Below, piece by piece: positions 23,130 to 36,240 of a stretch of 64,000 nucleotides of DNA. The number at the start of each line of letters is the position of its first letter. Positions within the stretch are counted from its first letter, which is position 1. The notes beneath the pieces were generated by a model. That model did no database searches, was not told the origin of the DNA, and saw nothing but the letters and a program-made list of their open reading frames with translations. The position numbers and the translations under genes are program-made. Source of the stretch: Clitopilus passeckerianus. Its lineage: Eukaryota > Basidiomycota > Agaricomycetes > Agaricales > Entolomataceae. The stretch covers positions 451,401 to 515,400 of the forward strand of contig CALYLX010000026.1 in the NCBI GenBank assembly GCA_944990035.1. The letters are read 5' to 3'.

Positions 23130-25770
23130 GAAGCTCGCTGGGGCAGTGGTCAAACTGGAGTGTCGCTTGGAACATCCACAAGTCGCCTGTTCGAACCAGG
23201 TTGCACCATTGGAACGAGAAACAAGAGAGGGTTTTTTTGTTCTTCTTACGATGAGAACCAGCATCCCTGACGAGGTTTAAACATTGTTATGTTTGTTCTG
23301 AACTCATTACGGAAGACTATCAGATTGTCGTTCAGCGATGAGAGTATTTACTCATCAGTCATTTTCCTCAGATCGTCGAAGTTCCCAGAGTCTGGTACAG
23401 AGGTTGGGACACTCACATTCAATGCAGCCGTACCTTTTGAATTAGCTGTGACGGCCGCATCTCTGAGCGGTTTCCAGCGAGCAGACTGGGAATATCGGTG
23501 CTGAGGTTAGAATCTGCGGCTTGCCATGAGTGAACTGATACCACCCCGGGACCTGGTGTAGCTCTTTTTAGCTCCCTTGATACCCTAAATTTGGCTGTGC
23601 AGTAGATTGAGGTATGCTCGGTCCCTCCAAGGGTGCCGCGAAATGGCTATGAAGCTTTCAGCAGGATTAAGAGTCGGGAATCCCAAACTATGGGATTCCT
23701 CTCACGCGGACCTGAATGCGAAGGTTGGAGTTAGTGACCGGAAGATGTATAAGAAGGCGCAATGGAAGATGAATCTATGTTTTCACATTGCTCTCAGAGC
23801 TCACCCACTCACCTGGATGGGGAGTTGACGCCAAGTTGGTGCCCATGCGAAGCTATCGGGATTAAGCACGAAGGAATAATTTTTGATATATAAGCAGATT
23901 AAATTCCGTCCTCGAAGCTGAAACGCTGTAAATAAGTATGACGTAACCGAGTCCAGCCTCTCTCCATACTTACCCCAACGAGGCAGAAGAGTCACCTCGT
24001 GTTTCGCGGCGAAGATTGAGTGACAAAGCAGCCTATTTGAACCGCCACACTCAGAAATTTCTTCGGCCGGCCTTGGTATTCGCTTGGCTCTCATCAAGCT
24101 CAGCAATGTAGAAGCTTTGTATATTCAAGTCCCCGCGCGTTTGCCCACTGTTTGGTGATGGACACATACCCCTAGGCCAAACCGCAGAGGTCCTCATAGG
24201 CGCATACTGACGGACAATTAAATTAATGGCGTGATGCGGATACAGCGCCGGGACTGCCTCCTCGAATGATGATAACACTCATCCCATTTAGCGCCTGCAC
24301 GTCATTTATTAACGAGCATGACGAGACTAACGGATTCTAATCTACCCTCTTCGTACTATCATCTACCGCGAATATGACTCCTACTCCACTGAAAGTCGGC
24401 TTTGTCGGCCTCTCTACTCAAGGCTGGGCAGCGAATGCTCTCGCTCCTAGTCTCTTAGATCCTTCGCTCAAGGACAAGTACACTCTCACTGCAGTCTCGA
24501 CTACCTCGGAAGACTCCGCCACGGCGACCGCCAGGAAGTACACCGAAGAACTGGGTCATAGCGTCAAAGCATTCTGGGGAGATTCATCAAAGATCGCCAA
24601 GGATCCCGATGTTGATTTTGTCATCGTCTCCGTAAAGGCGCCTTTGCATAAGGCTACATTGGACCCTATCATTGCAGCTGGGAAACCCTTCTTCGTCGAA
24701 TGGCCAGGAGGCACAAGTTTCGCTCAGTCGACTGCTATAGCAGAAGCCGCCACGGCCAAAGGCATCCGAGGAATTGTTGGTCTCCAAGCGCGTCAGAGTC
24801 TTGTTACCAAGAAGGTAGCTCTTCTTCTTCATGGATGAACCGTTCACTTACACGGGTTCAGGCGAAAGAATTTCTTGACTCCGGAAAGATTGGGCAAATC
24901 CGATCGACCCATCTGGTACGACCATTTTAGCGAGCTTTGGAGGTATGCAGTGACAGCCTGGCACTTGTAGGTCGCCCTCTTCCCTGGAGACTTGAAGTAT
25001 TGGGGGCCACAGGTGATTGAGCGTGCAGTATACGCCAACTATAGGTCTCAAGGTTCGTCTCCGTCTCCCTTTCATGATTGAGCGTGGCACCAGACTTACC
25101 ATGACTCTAACAGGCGCTACTGGACCTCATATCGGGGGCGGCCACATCCTCGATCCATTCCATGTTCTCCTTGGTCGATTTGCCACCATAAGTGCCACGG
25201 GATTCACCGTTTATAAAACTGCTGAGGTGGTTGACTCTGACGGTAAACCGACCGGGAAGGTGATCGAACCTGATGGCCTTGACCATGTTGCATTCAGCGG
25301 AAGATTGGAGTCCGGAGCACTTGCAAGCGTTACGTGGAGGACAGGCTACAAGTCGACGCCAGGACGCACACAGCTCGTATGGGAGATAGATGGAGAGGAG
25401 GGTACCATTCGAATCGACTCTCAGGCACCTCTAGGTGCATTCTTCAACAACCGCGAACCGAACCTGTACGTTAATGGGGAACGCGTTGAAATACCTGATC
25501 ATGGAGTTACCGCCAACCTTACACGTGAATGGGAGGAATTCGCAAAGGGAGAATCTGGCAATTATCCCAAGCTGGAGGATGGTGTTGAGGTTCATAAAGT
25601 ATTGGATGCGATCGAACGGAGTGCTAAGGAGGGTGTCACTATTGTGCTTCGCGAATAATTCCTAGTTCTTCCAAGGTAATAAAATCTAGGAATACATGAA
25701 GTATTTTTTCATCTACCGAAAACCCTGTTATCGTGAAAAATATCATTCAGACGCTACACGGAATCTCATT
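23130..25770 (+). repeat. Segmental duplication, copy 2
   Basis: Second copy of the block at 17.70-20.52 kb, starting with a tRNA-like element at 23134-23210 (T-arm CGCCTGTTCGAACCAGG then TTGCACCA). Spacing between element and gene differs by ~190 bp between copies, so indels have accumulated in the non-coding part while both genes stay open. The stretch 23.47-24.37 kb holds no intact gene. Confidence 0.65.
24374..25658 (+). CDS. Gfo/Idh/MocA family oxidoreductase, Gal80-like, copy 2
   Basis: Four exons, 24374-24814, 24862-24915, 24971-25052 and 25114-25658, give 373 residues in the same layout as copy 1. It starts MTPTPLKVGFVGLSTQGWAA; the C-terminal domain contains GPHIGGGHILDPFHVLLGRF and LDHVAFSGRLESGALAS. 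Like copy 1 it has VEWPGG in place of the catalytic E-K-P lysine motif. Most differences are conservative or silent, and intron sequences are more diverged than exons, which points to selection on both copies. The role may be sugar or polyol metabolism or its regulation; this is inferred from the family only. Confidence 0.88.
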
Positions 25771-28700
25771 GTGGGTGTAAGCAGCTCGTTGACCGTGAGG
25801 TCCTCGTTGGATCTATCCGAAATATCCTAAAGCGCTGGTCCCAATCTTTGGACTTACTTCATTCGTCGATGGTACAGTGGTGACTCCTATCTCTTATTGC
25901 AGGCTAAACAGAAAAGCCATCTGGTACCAGAATGGTGATCACCCCTCCGCTCGACTTCATATTCCATGTTCATACGGTTTTGGGTGCGATGTAGCGGAGG
26001 GTTTCGGTTTCGAGAACCAGGACCGCCATACTGTCACAGAAACACGCGAGAAAAACTGACGTTCCCCATATCTGTGGAGAAACCCCACACAATCGATGCT
26101 GCGAACTCAAGACCCCTGTCAAGAACGCAGGATTGATGCCTGGCGATCAAAAATGGCAGGAATGCACACGAGAACGTCGTATGGATCCCCGTGTGATCGA
26201 AATTATGGTCCCGGACCACACGAGGGGACGAGCAACATTCATAGCTGGAGTACGACGTCGGAGCGGATCTTCGATCAATGCCCCGTCAATTATCGTACCC
26301 TTGTGAGGGTGGTCGCGTGATACGTTTTCGATCCAGCTGTGCACAAACCTTGTTTCCACCCTTTGAGAGAGGTTGAAGGCGGCCGAACGCGCTTTCTGTC
26401 TGCAATTCGGGCATACGCTTACCAGAATTTTCGTGAGTGTGTGTGAGCGTGGCCCCTGAGTCAAGCAAATCAAACAGCAAATTGCATCCGTGTCGCTTTG
26501 ATCACTCTTGAGCACGGTTAATGACCACCCGTCTTACTAATCGAGACTGAACAGGGGTCGAACGAGGGCATATACTAGAAATATATCATCCAGATATTGT
26601 CCTCCATAGCCTCGGCCGCCGAATTTATGAAGTTTCGTGAACGATCAGATTGAAGAGTGTCACAGCGAATGTCAATGAGTTATTTGTGGTCGTTTGACAA
26701 GTATGTGACAGTCTGTGAAAACAAATCAAAGCCCTCGGAGACCAAATAAGTGCCGGTTCTTCGTAGTGTGCAGAGTGTCCCAAAGTAATTCCCTGTAGCG
26801 AGGATCACCTGGTGTTTACCACGGAAAATGAAGTACGAATAATACCCTACGGCAAGGGTGGTCAAACTCGAGTCAGCATTTACAACCAACAAGCGAACGA
26901 GGCCGCCGGTAACACCTGTCACCAGGTCAAAAGTAGTGGTGGAAATGACCTGTAATGAATGGGACCAGGTTCGAACGTGAGTACGCAATTATCGTCGGCG
27001 ACATTTGCCGACAGGGTAGATGGCGAGGCACGAACAATAATCCTTAGAGTGTCTTTATACTCTACCAAGGATCATACAATCATGGCAGAGTCACTGTTGA
27101 AGCGTCCACGCAACAAAGGTACCCGCTACATAGATCCCATCAGAGTCCCCTCTGAGGAGCGCTTCGATCACCGGCGACGGGTGTGTGGCGTAAGATTCTC
27201 TCCCACTCGTCGACGTAGGTGTGAATCAGTACGGAGACCAGAGCTTCAGCACACGATAGTCACCCTGGCCTTTAAAAGTGCGACGAAGGAAACGAAGATC
27301 AAGGCGGGATCAGAATTGTGTGTATCCTCTGCACGGAATGTCGGGGTGAAGGTTTTAAAAACGTAGCAACGCGAGGATCCGAGCGATACAGCCAACTGTT
27401 CTCCTAATGGACAAGAACCACAGTAACCAGGTTGGCCACAGGATTGAATAGAGAGGACATTTCTTAGTACTGCGGGGGGTGACGGTCGTATATGTGTATA
27501 CGCTTGGTTGAGCTTAACGAAATGCCCCTCGTAGCACGATTCGGGTCCATTCTCCAGGATTCCACGTCATAGGTGACAATCCGTAGCACCTCCAAGAACG
27601 AGATCACTCATAGCGCGACCAAACGATTATGCAATGCATATAACTGACGCCAGTGGCGGGCCCTAGCTCCTCGTTGACGCTCTTGTCCGTAATTTTTTTC
27701 TCGATTGCGGAGTGCAAAGTTTATTGGGACGTAGATGGAAGGGAACAAACAAGCAAATATGTCAATGCTCCTTGGGTACATCGGACCGACTCTGGCGCCT
27801 TTTGTCCGTTTTCGGTTGTGCGCTTACTGCATTTGAGCATGAACTCGGTATTTGCCGTGATTATCCCGGTGATCCGATGGAGGCTCGAATTATTTTCCAA
27901 TTATTTTCGTAGCCGCCTTCAAACCATCCACCAACCAAAGAGCCGGGCTTTGTGCGAGAAAATGAAGGAGCCAGAAATCTTTGCCCCTTCATTCTCGGAG
28001 CGGAACGTTTTTAGCGGACTTAAGCAGCTGAGCCATAGGTCAATGCCAGTTTCCTCAAGCGATGACAGTGGAAGTATTCGCGCTGGAGTGGGCGAACTTC
28101 TAATCGAATCTTTTCTTCACAAGCCATCAACTGACCGTGGTTGATTCTGCTTTGCAGGCTAGCCTGAAATACTTGGCCAAGTCAGCTTGGCTAACCATTT
28201 ATGCGCCGTTTCACCACTGTCTCTAAGGAAAGTATCGCAGGTGAGGATCGTTTGATTTTCGCTAGGTACGGACGATGCTAAATTTAGTAATTTCCCGCTT
28301 TTAGGCGTTTAGGCGCCGGTTACTGCTGCCCACGTTTTGGCCAATATGATGGGTCTGATTGGACGTAGATCACGCTAGCTGGACAATGGGATGTGGGGTA
28401 ATGAGGCCGACTTGCTTTGGGTTTCATGATATGGATTACGATGGGTAAGATCATAAATAGGAAGTGATCTACATGACAGAGAACAGGGCCAGTCGAGGTC
28501 GACTTTACTATGTGTTATCGTGCCTTGGTCTTCGAGCTTCCTATCGGTGGTATTTGGTCATGAGATTGTACATAGGACTCGCAGGTCAAAACGGGAAATA
28601 TATCTTTTCCATATAAGTCAGCCACGTATCTTCGGGGCCACGACATGCCCAAAGAAAGGATGGTTCGATGACATCCCCAAGCACTCGGCGATAAGTGTGG

Positions 28701-29628
28701 GTAGCAAGCCTGAGAGCCGATGGCGCGATAATGACTCTGGGCGCTCGACTGAGAGGCATCTTTGGACGCATGTAGATAAGATATCGCAAGCCCTCGAGTT
28801 AGTTATCTTTGTATCTCATCGTAGTCCCGGGTTCCATTTGACGTTTCTATCCTGTCGAGGCTTCCAGTTGGCATGGGACGCCGACGTCTGACGAAGCAAT
28901 TCAGTCATAACTTCGGATGAGCACAAGCCAACTAACCTACGTAGATATAACCGACTTTCAACTGCTTCGCGGGAAGGCTCGTGAGCATAGATCGGCCTCA
29001 GATCCTTCAGACTCATTCATAACATCGCCTGGTTTATGGGACAAGTGGGACAAGAACCTGAAATGACCAGCTTGACTGTGATGATATATACCGTCTTCTC
29101 GTATATTGATCTATAGAACGTTGTAGAACACTTTCAAATAAACGACTGACACGGCTGTCCCTCGTACAAGCTGTATATGTCTGTCATGATTGACTTTCTC
29201 CACTCTTCTAGAGGTCCAACCGCGGCCTGATCTCAGCTTGCGTGATGGGCGGTATCGCATTCTTCTTTCGTCACTTTACTCAGTGCCCTGAGCATCCCCC
29301 ATCCGTCCATCAATCTTTGAAGAAGCACTATTTCACCCACTTTGGTTGCGTACCGCAGACGCGCTTCCGGACTCGATTGAGCCTGTTCATGTTCATCAGC
29401 GCAGATAGATGGGAACATCAGTTACAAGCCGTAATAATAGGCGACATTTTTGTCAACCTCAGCAGCGTCAGCGGCCCAGTCACTGGTAGGCGTCACTGGT
29501 AGTCGTCAGTCGTGGAAACCAAGATTGGGATGGGGAGCCGGGCCAATTTCCCGTACCAGAGTTTGAATTTACACGATTTTTAGACAATGGTCATTCCCTT
29601 GCGCACACGCGAATGAAGTCGTGAGTGA
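25771..29628. other. Long gene-poor stretch
   Basis: About 3.9 kb with only short, composition-random frames; the longest (27653-28144, plus) has no domain, signal or splice support. No transposase, reverse transcriptase, terminal repeats or RNA genes could be recognised. Confidence 0.45.
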
Positions 29629-29910
29629 GTGGAGTACGTCCTTGTAAATGGAGCATCGTATGAAATTCAGAAGCCGGAAGCATTATCATACGAGGTAAGC
29701 CTTGCGGCCGGGGTATTGACAGAATTGGCAGGTGCTGTCAAAGGTGCTGTCAAAGCGTGTCCAGATCTGAAGAAAAGGAAAGAAAGTTTGATGGGAAGAA
29801 ATCTTGCAGAGATCTATGATTCATTGCTGGGAAATCAGCGTGATTTGCTTAAATCCGTGCTGACTGGCGTTGTCGAAGGATTCAGCGACATAGCGATAGG
29901 AAAGGTGTGA
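29629..29910 (+). CDS. Possible orphan coding exon
   Basis: An open frame of ~93 codons without ATG at its start (the first codon used is GTG) ends with TGA at 29908-29910. Composition is protein-like: SYEVSLAAGVLTELAGAVKG, then RNLAEIYDSLLGNQRDLLKS, predicted largely helical with a small GAVKGAVKA repeat. No upstream exon with a compatible phase was found. It may be an internal or 3' exon of a decayed gene, or chance. No family recognised. Confidence 0.25.
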   Translation: MEYVLVNGASYEIQKPEALSYEVSLAAGVLTELAGAVKGAVKACPDLKKRKESLMGRNLAEIYDSLLGNQRDLLKSVLTGVVEGFSDIAIGKV

Positions 29911-32900
29911 AGTGATTTATTCCTGAGAATACGGGAGCGAGGAAGGGCTATGCACGTAGACTCGAAACAGAACGTGTTATGGATAAAACACGGCGAAAAA
30001 CAGGTGAAAAGTAGACAGGTATTCTTCGTCTCCCTCTACAATTCATTTCCGGCTGCGGCAGCCGGCGGTATGATCCTCAAACCGCTTGACTCTGGACATT
30101 CTTCAGGAGATTGTTACCAACTGGATTGAGTGTCTGCGAGTCGGAAGATGAATCTACTGTATACTCTCGACCAACAGGCATTTCGCAATATACAGTTGTG
30201 TACTGTGATACTACGCCAACATCCAAATAACATGCCTAAGCTGTATGATAATTTCCATCTACCGGACATCAATCCAGCGGATTCCCCAATCGGTGAGTTG
30301 CCGTAACGCACAGCTGTCATAGTGGGCTCCATTGAAACTGCGTTTTACGAAAGTTTTTGACGTGCTCTGCGTACGTGTACGTTGACGCGTCACCATCATT
30401 CCAGTATCACAACTAAGGTACCCAACCACTGTAGGCACAGAAGGGCAGAAGTGAGCATCGTAGCTTTACGGGCACGGTCCCGGACGGAGATGGGGACCAA
30501 GTGAGCTGGGATCGGATTTGGTTAAGTTACGATGACCGAACTGGGGAAGGGATCTTGATCTGACCTGCTGTGTATGTAAGCTTGGCAAGGATGTCAAGAT
30601 ACGATTGGACCCGGACGTCGTTCTTTTCCTTCAACCTCTTGATCTGATCTCTGGTGTCCAACGTCAGTGCTCTGCCCGTCTGGGGAGATCGGGAAAGAAG
30701 TGCTGTGCCACTGTGAAGCTTCGTTTGACTCGAGAAGGATACGTCGACTTGGGGCGATGGATCTACTATGGAATTGGAGGTTAATCCTAAATCCGACGAA
30801 GGAAAAAGGAAGACGGCACAGGGGCCACCACCACAAACTCTCCCTGCACGATCAAACCTCCCAAAGCTGGATACGTAGTCTAATCCTCACCTAGCACGGA
30901 ACGTGGCTGTGGCAACTATCGCGAGGTTAATACAAAGTTGCTTGAAAGAGCGAAAATTTTCCTGGCTCAGCGCCTGAGGGGACCAGATGTGGATTAGCTT
31001 AGGACAGTACTGCCGCCCAGATTGAACTTCGTCCTTGGCCCCTCCCAGCGTCCCTTTGATTTCGTCGGACTGGGCTGTCCCCTCCGAACAGTGGCAGTTG
31101 TCCCCATCGCGCCCTGCAATGTACCGACCTTTGTAACCTTGTACTTGATCGAAGCCTTTCCTGTTCTGGAGTGTTTAAACTTTAGGCGCTCGGACGTTCG
31201 GGCCAGATGGGAGTTTTGGGAGGTGTAATGTAGAAAGTTATAGTAATGCCTTTGCCTTGCCTCGTTCCATTCCATTCCGTTCTCGATCCGTACGTTATTG
31301 TTATTCTTGTCTTGTCTTTCAGGCCGTATGCCTGAAGCTTCACTGAAGTAGTTGCTACTGCGTATGTTGTGTTACGGTTGTCAGATCAAACGCAGCGGAC
31401 GACGGAAAGAAGAGCGTATCCGTGATAACTGCCACTGATTAGCACTGCAGAGGGGTGGAGGAGACGGACACCGCAGTTGCGGACCGATATCTATGTACGT
31501 CGGTTGGTAGGGAACACTGTACAGGGAACAGTTACGTTCCGTTGAACCCTGACGATTAGTTGCGACGCTTCGTTGATGGTTGGTCTTATCTCAATGTTTG
31601 GTCGAGTAGAGATTTTGAAAGATAGAAATAAGTTATCACATTCGTTGGTTGACGAGACAGACAACGTTCGTCTCAACGGGTTGAACAGAATATTTGACAG
31701 TTGACACTGCTTTCGGGGATTTCGCTCCTGAGGTTGGGCTTGAGGTTAGGTTCGGGATCTCAAGACGCCGGAGATGGGATAGTTCGTCATTTCACTTGAC
31801 ATAGGAAGAAAGCAAATTACATTTGAATATCGACAATCTGCTAACGTACATCCGATGGTGGCTACGCTAAACGAAGATGTTCCTCAGGGTTTCGTTCCAA
31901 TTCCGTCGGAGAGCCTGCAGCAGGACTCAGGAGTAGTCTGGGGTACGGTAGGCGTAGGCGTAGGCGTTAGAGGAAAACGGAGAAGACGGCAAGTAAGCCA
32001 GACATGACGGAAGAGGACGTAGCGAAAGGATCATAAGCCCGAGACGGGGAATCAGGAGTTAGGAGAAACGAAATGAAAAGGAAAAGCGAGACGCAGCCCA
32101 GGAAGGAGACGAGTGGGCCGAGGGTAGGAAAGGATCTGTCGAACATCGGCTCACAGGAACTAACAAGGCAGTAGCGAAGCGACGATCTATGTCAGTGGGT
32201 TCAAGCTCAGGGAGCCTCAGGGTTGTGGTCACCAGGCCACTGGCAAGGGGTCAAATTGAACATTGTCTAGATTTCAAGCTCAAACACGGAAACGTTCGTT
32301 TGGGTTGGTGACAAAATGACATTGGATTATGAAAAGCTACCGAAGAAGTGACGAGTCCGTGGCGGAGGAGAATTGGGATGTGGTACGAGGCGCAAAGCAG
32401 ACAATGAATGGACACGGGACCAGCCTCGAGTGAGGAATATGGTCGGGGCGGGGTAAGAAGTTCGATGGGTACGGTGTATAGACTGCAGGACGGCGGGGGA
32501 GAGACTGGAAGGAGGAATGGATGCGGAATGCGGAATTACGATCCGGGAGAGGTTAAGCGTAGACGTAGAGTACAGTAGGTTCAAAGACACGACCAGTGAT
32601 GTGGGCCAAGTTATGCCGACGGGAATAAGGGTCTGAATAGTAGACGGAGAAACGGGAGACGTCGGATGTCAGAAGCGGGAGCGAAGAGTTATAATAAAGA
32701 GAGGAAGTCGAGAAGGAAGAAACGTTCTGGAGAGAATGCTTGTCGGCCCAGCGAAGACCAGATATGTGTAGAGTGAAAAGGTAAGTGTAAGTGAGGATAT
32801 GAGCCAAAAGTAGGCCCGCCGCCACCGTTCATCAGAAAGTTCTCTGACTGAAGGACGTCTTTGAAGAAAACAGGGATCACGAGATAAGAGGAGGAGAGAG

Positions 32901-33235
32901 GAAAGATAGCGAGCAGTGGCCCAAAAGGGATTGGACAGATGCTCCAGTTTTGATTGCAGGGATGGTAAACGGAGAGATGTCGGTTTGGATAATAAATAAA
33001 TAAATAAATAATAAATGTATGGGGATAAAGAGAGGAGTCGCGTGAGATGCCGTATATTTGTGATTATTTATTTTGCGCATGTGCCTGAAGTCGGCTATAG
33101 ATATGAGAATTGAAAGCGACTGGTTTTGGTTTCCCTTCAATCCGTTGCATGGCCCTCTGATTGCCTCCTCCTCCCCCCAAAGTCTCTTTCTCCCCTCCTT
33201 CCCGCCCTAGCCCCCGCCGCAAGAACAACGCCTGG
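29911..33235. other. Gene-poor stretch upstream of the bHLH gene
   Basis: No gene is recognised on either strand. It includes one GACGCGTC palindrome (30384-30391), an AATAAATAAATAAATAATAAAT tract near 32993-33016 and, close to the gene, the likely promoter and leader. Confidence 0.45.
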
Positions 33236-33480
33236 TGTAAGTTTGACTGTTCGATTCCCGCTATGGACCAGAGTTTTTTAGACATGTCGTTACTAGATCT
33301 CGCGACTCTTGCTGGCCTCATACTCCCCGACATCTCCCAACCAAAGAAAGAAACATCCTCTCGCTTGAGCCCAGCTCGCGAAACAACTCTCCGAATCCAA
33401 AGAACTCACCACCAAAGCAATCAAGGCCTCTCTTATTTCTCTCGAAAGGGCATCCGCTGAGTAATCGCGTAACCCTCCAG
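33236..33480 (+). other. Possible intron in the 5' leader of the bHLH gene
   Basis: A pyrimidine-rich leader (33160-33230) ends in CTGGT followed by the donor GTAAGT at 33236. A CCTCCAG acceptor ends near 33480, 48 nt before the ATG. Long leader introns are common in fungal regulator genes. Evidence is splice signals only. Confidence 0.3.
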
Positions 33481-33528
33481 AAGAAAAAGACAACGCACCC
33501 CGTCTTTCGTCTACTTTTTTTTTCTTGA

Positions 33529-35446
33529 ATGGCAATCATGACTCTCCCACTTGCTCTTCCTGCCACTCCTTCCTCCGCAAATTCCCCTTCGTCCGACGCT
33601 GAGAACAAGAAACAAGCTACTGAGAACAACAACGCTCCCCACACCCCAGTGTCGCCTACCATGCCAACCTCCGCTCAGGGTGGCAACAACTCCGCTCAGA
33701 ACCCTCCTGCGTCGCCCAATGCTCAACCTAAACGCAAGCCTTCACGAAGAGCCAATACTGCTGAGCGCAGGGCCACCCACAACGCTGTCGAGCGTCAACG
33801 TCGTGAGACTCTTAACGGCCGTTTCCTCGTATGTTTTCCTCTCTATTCCTTTCATAAATTTTATCTAATCTCTTCGCTTTCAGGACCTCGCTGCGCTTCT
33901 CCCCAATCTTTCTCAGATTCGTCGCCCCTCCAAGTCGTCCATCGTCAACTCCTCCATTGCCCACATCCACGCCTCCCGCAGGCATCGTATCCTCGCTTCC
34001 CGCGAGCTCCGCCTTCTCAAGCTCGAGACTGATACTCTCCGCCGCGAACTCAACGAGTGGCGTGAACGTGCCGGCATCCCTCGCATTGAGGAGCCCATCC
34101 GTGGCGACGGCTTCGCCATGATCCTCAATGGTGAACTCGAAGTTATCGTCGGTGTCCCAGGCAACAACGCCGGCGAGGACGACGACGACGATGATGCTAT
34201 GGATGCTTCCTATGGAGGCTATGTCGGTGGTGACGGTGTCATGCCCGAAGATGACTTCGTCTCCCCTGGTGGTCTTGATGGACCCTCTATGGTCGATCCC
34301 ACCTCCGCAGCTACTGCTTCCCCTAGCATCCCCAGCACTGCCAGTGCTCTCGAGGACCCTCGTGTCTTCGCCATGCTCCAGAAGCAGCAACAGCAGCAAT
34401 TTGCTCACATGCCCCAGCACCACTCCATGTCCGGTCTCCCGACCATCCTCCCCCGCCCCAACACTGGCGGAGCCACTAATGTCCCTGCTTCGTTCGAGGC
34501 TCTCTACGACCAACCCCAATACCCTCCTCACCATCCCATGCACCACTCCAACAGCAACGGCATGTATCAACAGCAAATGATGCACTCCCAGCAGCAGCAA
34601 CACAACGCCTACCTGCAGCAACAGCAGCACTTTCGTGAGAGGGAGATCAGGGACATTCGCGAGCGCGAGCAGCGCGGCGAGTTGGGACGTTCCGAGAGGG
34701 ACCAGAGAGAGAGGGAGATCGTTCAGCTACGTGAGAGGGAGCGGATGATGCAGAAGCACCAACAACAACAGGTACACTTCTTCCCCCGTTCTTCCTAGCT
34801 TCTCTTGCTTACGACAATACGCCGATAGGAATGGGGAATGTACGGCGGCGGCGCTCCAGCACCTCAGCGTCAACTCAACTATTCTTACCCGGGTCTCGAG
34901 CAAGGCGCCACCAACCAGCAACAACAGCAGCAGCAACAGATGATGAGCATGCTTCAGGCTCAACGAAGCTTGTTCACTCCCCCTGCCACCTCGCACGGCC
35001 TGCCCACACCTAGCCCCACCAGCGCCAACAGCGGTGTCGGTTCTTTGGCTGGCCCAATCAACACGAGCATCGCTAACGGCAGCGGCAGCGCTGGCATGCC
35101 ATCCCCCGTCGGATCGGTCCACGGTCAACACATCCCCGCCAGCCCGACCTCGCTGTCGTCCCCTGCTGTCGGCCCGGCCCCACAGCACATCGGTCGTGAG
35201 CGCAGCGGCAGTGTCCACTCGCTCGTCAGCGCCCACTCTGCCGGCTCCCCTGCTCACTCTGGCCGCGGCTCGCACTCGCCGGCGTATGAGCTTGGTTCTG
35301 GCATTGCTGATTATATGAGCGCTGGAAACGACTTTGGAGGTGTACCGAGGGGTATGCATGGAGGCCATGGGATGATGGGTCTTGGAATGGGTATGCAGGG
35401 TATGGGAGGAATGGAGATGATGGTTGGTGTCGATGGGATGAACTAA
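33529..35446 (+). CDS. bHLH transcription factor
   Basis: Three exons, 33529-33828, 33884-34771 and 34829-35446, give 601 residues. The basic region THNAVERQRRETLNGRF (residues 83-99) has His84, Glu88 and Arg92, the E-box-reading residues. An intron falls at residue 100. Helix 1, loop and helix 2 follow (DLAALLPNLSQIRRPSKSSI, then SIAHIHASRR), with leucines continuing as a short coiled coil to ~150. The rest is low complexity: an acidic run (DDDDDDA), poly-Gln, an R/E-rich charged helix near 340-395 and a Gly/Met-rich C-terminus. It is a nuclear sequence-specific regulator; its target genes cannot be told. Confidence 0.9.
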
Positions 35447-36240
35447 GACTTGCACGGTCTTTGGACACTTTCGGCCCTCTCTCTTTTTTTAGAGCCATCG
35501 TCAACGTTCTCCTGCTTTTCTCGCCTTGCTGCTCAATATCTATTCAAGACCTCTATCTATTCCGGATGCCACGTCATCTCGTCGACTTTAATATTTATGG
35601 CGCTTCCCCTTCCTGCTCAGATTTTTGTTGCATGGTCGTTCGCCCCACTTGTTGTACTGCTAGTTATCATTCTTCAAACCTCGCTCTCGTCATCGTATTA
35701 TCCCCCCTTTCCGCATATACCCCCTCAACCTTATTTACCCATTATTATTGCAGCCGTCCTACCTCTCTTTTGCGGAGCGTCGTCTCCCTCTAGATGAGCG
35801 GACTGGCTGCCGTTATCACTCAATGCCGAAGAACCCTCACACTCGTTTGATACAAGTCCTTGTCCCTTGCACTTCTACACTTCTCTTCTGTATTTTCTGA
35901 TACCTCTGACTCTTCGATGGTTGGGTGGGGGTGGACTGGTGGTCGCTTTTTTATTTAGTTGGGGTTCTCTCGAGCTCTGTTCTCTCGTCGACTTATCCTC
36001 GCGCGCTTTTTCTTACTCGCTTTTTTTTTACTTATCGTCGGAATGTAGTTAGTAGGTAGGGTAAGTATTTGTGATTAGATCCAAGAAAGATCAAAAGCGT
36101 TGTCCTTCACGCGGTTTTCTGTGGACTGTAGACTTGCATTTAAAAAAGTTGTAATAGGAATCTATAATCATCTATATATCTGTATTTTTTTCTCTCTCCC
36201 TTAGATTTGTGCGTTCAGTGTGATTTTTGAAGTTAGTTTG
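35447..36240 (+). other. 3' region of the bHLH gene
   Basis: T/C-rich sequence with no gene, likely a long 3' UTR; AATAGGAATCTATAATC near 36150 may lie by the polyadenylation zone. Confidence 0.4.

Noticed and set aside
27653..28144. Plus-strand frame of 163 codons in the gene desert
   Set aside because: A weak hydrophobic start but no domain, no TATA, no supporting exon structure.
32993..33016. AATAAA-rich tract as a regulatory element
   Set aside because: A simple AATA microsatellite; nothing ties it to a function.
33812..34630. Long open frame on the minus strand (272 codons)
   Set aside because: It is antisense to the bHLH exon 2 and made of the mirrored Gln/Ser low-complexity codons; no conserved motif.
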